Source: Homalodisca vitripennis
Taxonomy: Eukaryota > Arthropoda > Insecta > Hemiptera > Cicadellidae
Length of the DNA stretch: 64,000 nt
NCBI RefSeq assembly: GCF_021130785.1
Contig: NC_060210.1
Location: 180,904,501 to 180,968,500, forward strand
Direction: 5' to 3'
The notes beneath the pieces were generated by a model that worked only from the letters and a program-made list of their open reading frames with translations, did no database searches and was not told where the DNA came from. Numbering within the stretch: the stretch's first letter is position 1; each line of letters begins with the position of its first letter. Shown one piece after another: positions 61,250-64,000 of this stretch. A program made the translations under genes and the position numbers.

Positions 61250-62597
61250 CGAGGGGTATCCAAAATTAAGTTTCCATTAATTATGAAAAAGTTAAAAAGA
61301 CTCAAAAAATAACTGAAACACATTTATTCAACTTTTTACATCATACCTTATTTTTCTACATAGTTACCATCTCTTTCTAAGCACTCTTGGTATCTAGGAA
61401 GTAGTTTTTTTATTCCAGCATCACAAAATTCACCGGGCAAATTTTTAAGCCAAGTATCCACCTCATTTTGAAGGTCATCACTGTTGGCAAATCGCCGACC
61501 GCCAAGGTGTCTTTTCAGCTCCGGAAACAGATGAAAATCGCTAGGCGCAAGATCTGGTGAGTATGGAGGATGACCAAAAACATCCCACTTAAATTTCCTC
61601 AAAAGTTCCATTGTTGCACGAGCAGCGTGTGGTCGGGCGTTATCTTAAATAAGCAGAACCATGCGCGACAAAAGTCCGCGCCGTTTATTCTGTATTGCCC
61701 GCCGAAGTCTGGTGAGAACTTCACAATACCTTTCTGCATTTATGGTTTCGCCACGAGGAAGATAGTCAATCAATAACACTCCACGGCAGTCCCAAAAAAC
61801 TGTAGCCATTACCTTTCCTGCCGACTCAAAAACTTTGGCTTTTTGAGGAGCTGCCTCTCCTTTTTTTTGCCACACCATACTCTGGCGTTTGGTCTCTGGA
61901 GTTGAGTGGTGAATCCATGTTTCATCACCAGTGACTATTCTACTGAAAAGGTTTTCATCTTCATCGTCAAACAATCGCAAGAAAGGCTGGGCAGCAGCCA
62001 TTCGTTGTTGTTTATGGGCATTGCTCAATAAGCGAGGCACCCATCTTGCACACACTTTTGCAAGCTGAAGATCTTCTGTCATGATATTGTGCACAGATGA
62101 CCGGCTAACTTCAACACTTGATGGCAGTTTATCCATAATTTCATCGAGAGTCACTCGCTTATCATTGTCAATAACTGCTCGTACAGCATTAATGACGTCA
62201 TGTTACCGAGAATTGGCCGGTCGGCCACTACGCTACGCTCATCGTCATGAACATTTTCTCTTCCTTCCAAAAACATTGCACGCCAACGACAGACCATCTG
62301 AATGGACATAACATGTTCACCATACACTTGACACAACTGACGATGAATTTCAACGGCAGTTTCGTTTTTGGCGGTCAAGAAACGAATAACACTACGGACT
62401 TCGCAACTGGCGGCAGAACGCAGTGGAGTCTCCATGATGTTTGGGCAGCAACTGACTGAGAAGCGTGACAATGGGCCAGTGACCGGCGCACCTGTTGCCA
62501 ACCAAACCGCGCTATATATCCCCGCCCACAGCTGCACGCTGTGTTACGTACGCGTCTTTTTACAGAACAGGGAAACTTACTTTTTGGATACCCCTCG
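61250..62597 (-). mobile_element. Complete mariner element, inactivated
   Basis: 1348 bp bounded by TA on each side (61248-61249 and 62598-62599), with terminal inverted repeats CGAGGGGTATCCAAAA(AG)TAAGTTTCC. The size is that of a full-length mariner. It encodes a DD34D transposase on the - strand but with stops and a frameshift. It lies upstream of the first biotin ligase exon found, probably in an intron. Confidence 0.95.
61348..62423 (-). pseudogene. mariner transposase pseudogene
   Basis: The frame starts near METPLRSAASCEVRSVIRFL (ATG at about 62436) with the helix-turn-helix region. It then has IVTGDETWIHHSTPETKRQS (first Asp), DNARPHAARATMELLRKFKW (second Asp) and PPYSPDLAPSDFHLFPELKR, where the final Asp lies 34 residues after the second (DD34D). 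Three defects are seen: a frameshift near 62220 at ERSVVADRP (expected ERSGRP), a TAA soon after (about 62203), and a TAA replacing the residue just before DNARPH (about 61647). Confidence 0.92.
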
Positions 62598-62599
62598 TA

Positions 62600-64000
62600 T
62601 ATCATTTTATTTAAGAACTACCATTGAAAATTTGAGGCAAAAATTTAATTTAATCCTTTATTAACTTATTTGGCCTTTATAATTTAATTCTACATAGGTT
62701 CTTGGTTCTTGAGAGCTGGTGTAGCTCATGTATCTACATCTACTGCAGTACTGCAGCTACAAAATGTCAGCAATAGGAATAGGACTGTATTTAAAGCAAT
62801 TTGTGTTTTCTATTCAATCAATCAATAGAATAAACAATTTTTCCTCATCAGGGTATACAAAATAATTGGCAGATACGAAAAGTGATTTTGTATTATATTA
62901 CAAATTGCATAAATTATAAATTGATAAATTACTCAGCTCTGGAACTGATATAAGTCATACATTAGACTCATTCACATGCCTCTTTACTGATGAAGTCGTA
63001 ATTTACTACTCATTTTTTGTACTGACGTTGCTCGCAATGGTTCAGTACATTTCTGTGAAATAAGCATGAATCAATTCTTTGAATCATTGGCTACAAGAAC
63101 AATAAAACAGAATATATAGAGTACTGTTGTTGCACAATCACAAGTAAAAAATAAAAACCAAGTGCCTCGCTGCCTAGCCAGCTGACTGCTCTATTTCATT
63201 GCTACTTTTCAGCTGGGGCTGCAGTGGCACAACCAGACATTTTTTTCCGGCTGGTTTGCAGGACAATGAGTGGTTGGAGGTATGGAAAACCTCTTAGATC
63301 AGTAGAGGAATTATTGAAATATTAGGTCTGAAAACTGTTATTTTAAAGTACTTCTGAACTAATAAAAAGGAGGGCAAAGATCAGGTCAGAGGATATAAAG
63401 TTTACAGTAAAACCACTCTACCACCAATCACCAGGAAGCTTAAACAGGGATAATTAAAATCTTCTGCAACAAATACATGAAGTGTATTTAACTACAAAAA
63501 AATTTAATCATAACTTTAAAAAAATAGTTAAGTTTAAATCATAAACCAAAAACACAGCTAAATCTTGATGTCTACTCTAGGTTCAAAAAGTATAGATATC
63601 CGGATTTTGTAAGTTAACCACAAACTAACTAACAGAGCTACAATAACAGGAGTTATATAAAAATGTTGCATGTTTATTGCTGTGTTTCTACAGATAACAC
63701 TGTTTCCTTACAATAAATTCCAGTTTTATATTGATAACTACAAAAAATACTGGTTTTTAGTGGTTTTAACCAAACTACAACTATGAATATTCATAAAACG
63801 GAAACTTGTGATCAAATTAAGAACAAATGTTTATACAAGATAGATACAAGTGTACTGCAATTTAATATGTAATTTTAGAATAGTATGAGATAAATTTGTT
63901 AATGAACTACCATCTTAACTTTTATTTTTGACCGGGTGGTCCACAAAATTTGGCATTGGTTACATTATAGAATTAGATGTTAAGATGTTTAATTTAATTA
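62600..64000. other. Right edge, no gene recognised
   Basis: AT-rich with a GC-richer patch at 63165-63290. I searched the - strand for a further biotin ligase exon and found none. Nothing else could be supported. Confidence 0.5.

Overview
This window looks like insect nuclear DNA. It is AT-rich, its genes have many introns bounded by GT...AG, and it is packed with transposon remnants typical of arthropods: mariner, Tc1, Merlin, hAT, piggyBac, Tigger/pogo and non-LTR retrotransposons. No ribosomal, tRNA or CRISPR feature was recognised. The species cannot be fixed from the sequence. A hemipteran is a guess from the mix of elements.

There are two host genes, pointing toward each other. On the + strand, a secreted serpin-family protein can be assembled from seven coding exons between 17163 and 27064 (457 codons). 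On the - strand, the C-terminal 439 codons of a biotin-protein ligase (holocarboxylase synthetase) can be assembled from eight coding exons between 60645 and 41484. Its 5' exons were not found and probably lie beyond the right edge. All exon phases join without a frameshift in both genes, so both are probably functional.

Layout: 1-880 is a decayed Tc1 element. Segments near 1480-2490 and 11930-13030 are diverged copies of one sequence and carry a conserved donor-like and acceptor-like site; they could be alternative 5' noncoding exons of the serpin. In between lie a frameshifted mariner (2836-3879), LINE scraps and a Tc1/mariner-superfamily deletion derivative with long inverted ends (9243-10258). 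A 720-bp Merlin element (15639-16358) precedes a five-copy 135-bp tandem array (16556-17230). Each array unit carries a 3' splice site, a start codon and a complete signal peptide; only the last copy runs on into the serpin. The serpin introns hold a G-run repeat block and microsatellites.

Between the two genes (27.1-41.5 kb) are one member of an inverted pair of an unclassified ~820-bp element, a LINE relic, a 114-bp tandem repeat and a hAT element, in otherwise featureless AT-rich DNA. The biotin ligase introns hold the second member of the inverted pair, LINE pieces, a Tigger element split by a LINE, a hAT, a piggyBac-like MITE, a degenerate ~260-bp tandem repeat and a complete but inactivated mariner.

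The most unusual feature is the in-phase amplification of the serpin's intron/signal-peptide junction. It leaves five acceptors and five start codons in a row, four of which lead to a 28-codon secretory-signal micro-ORF.
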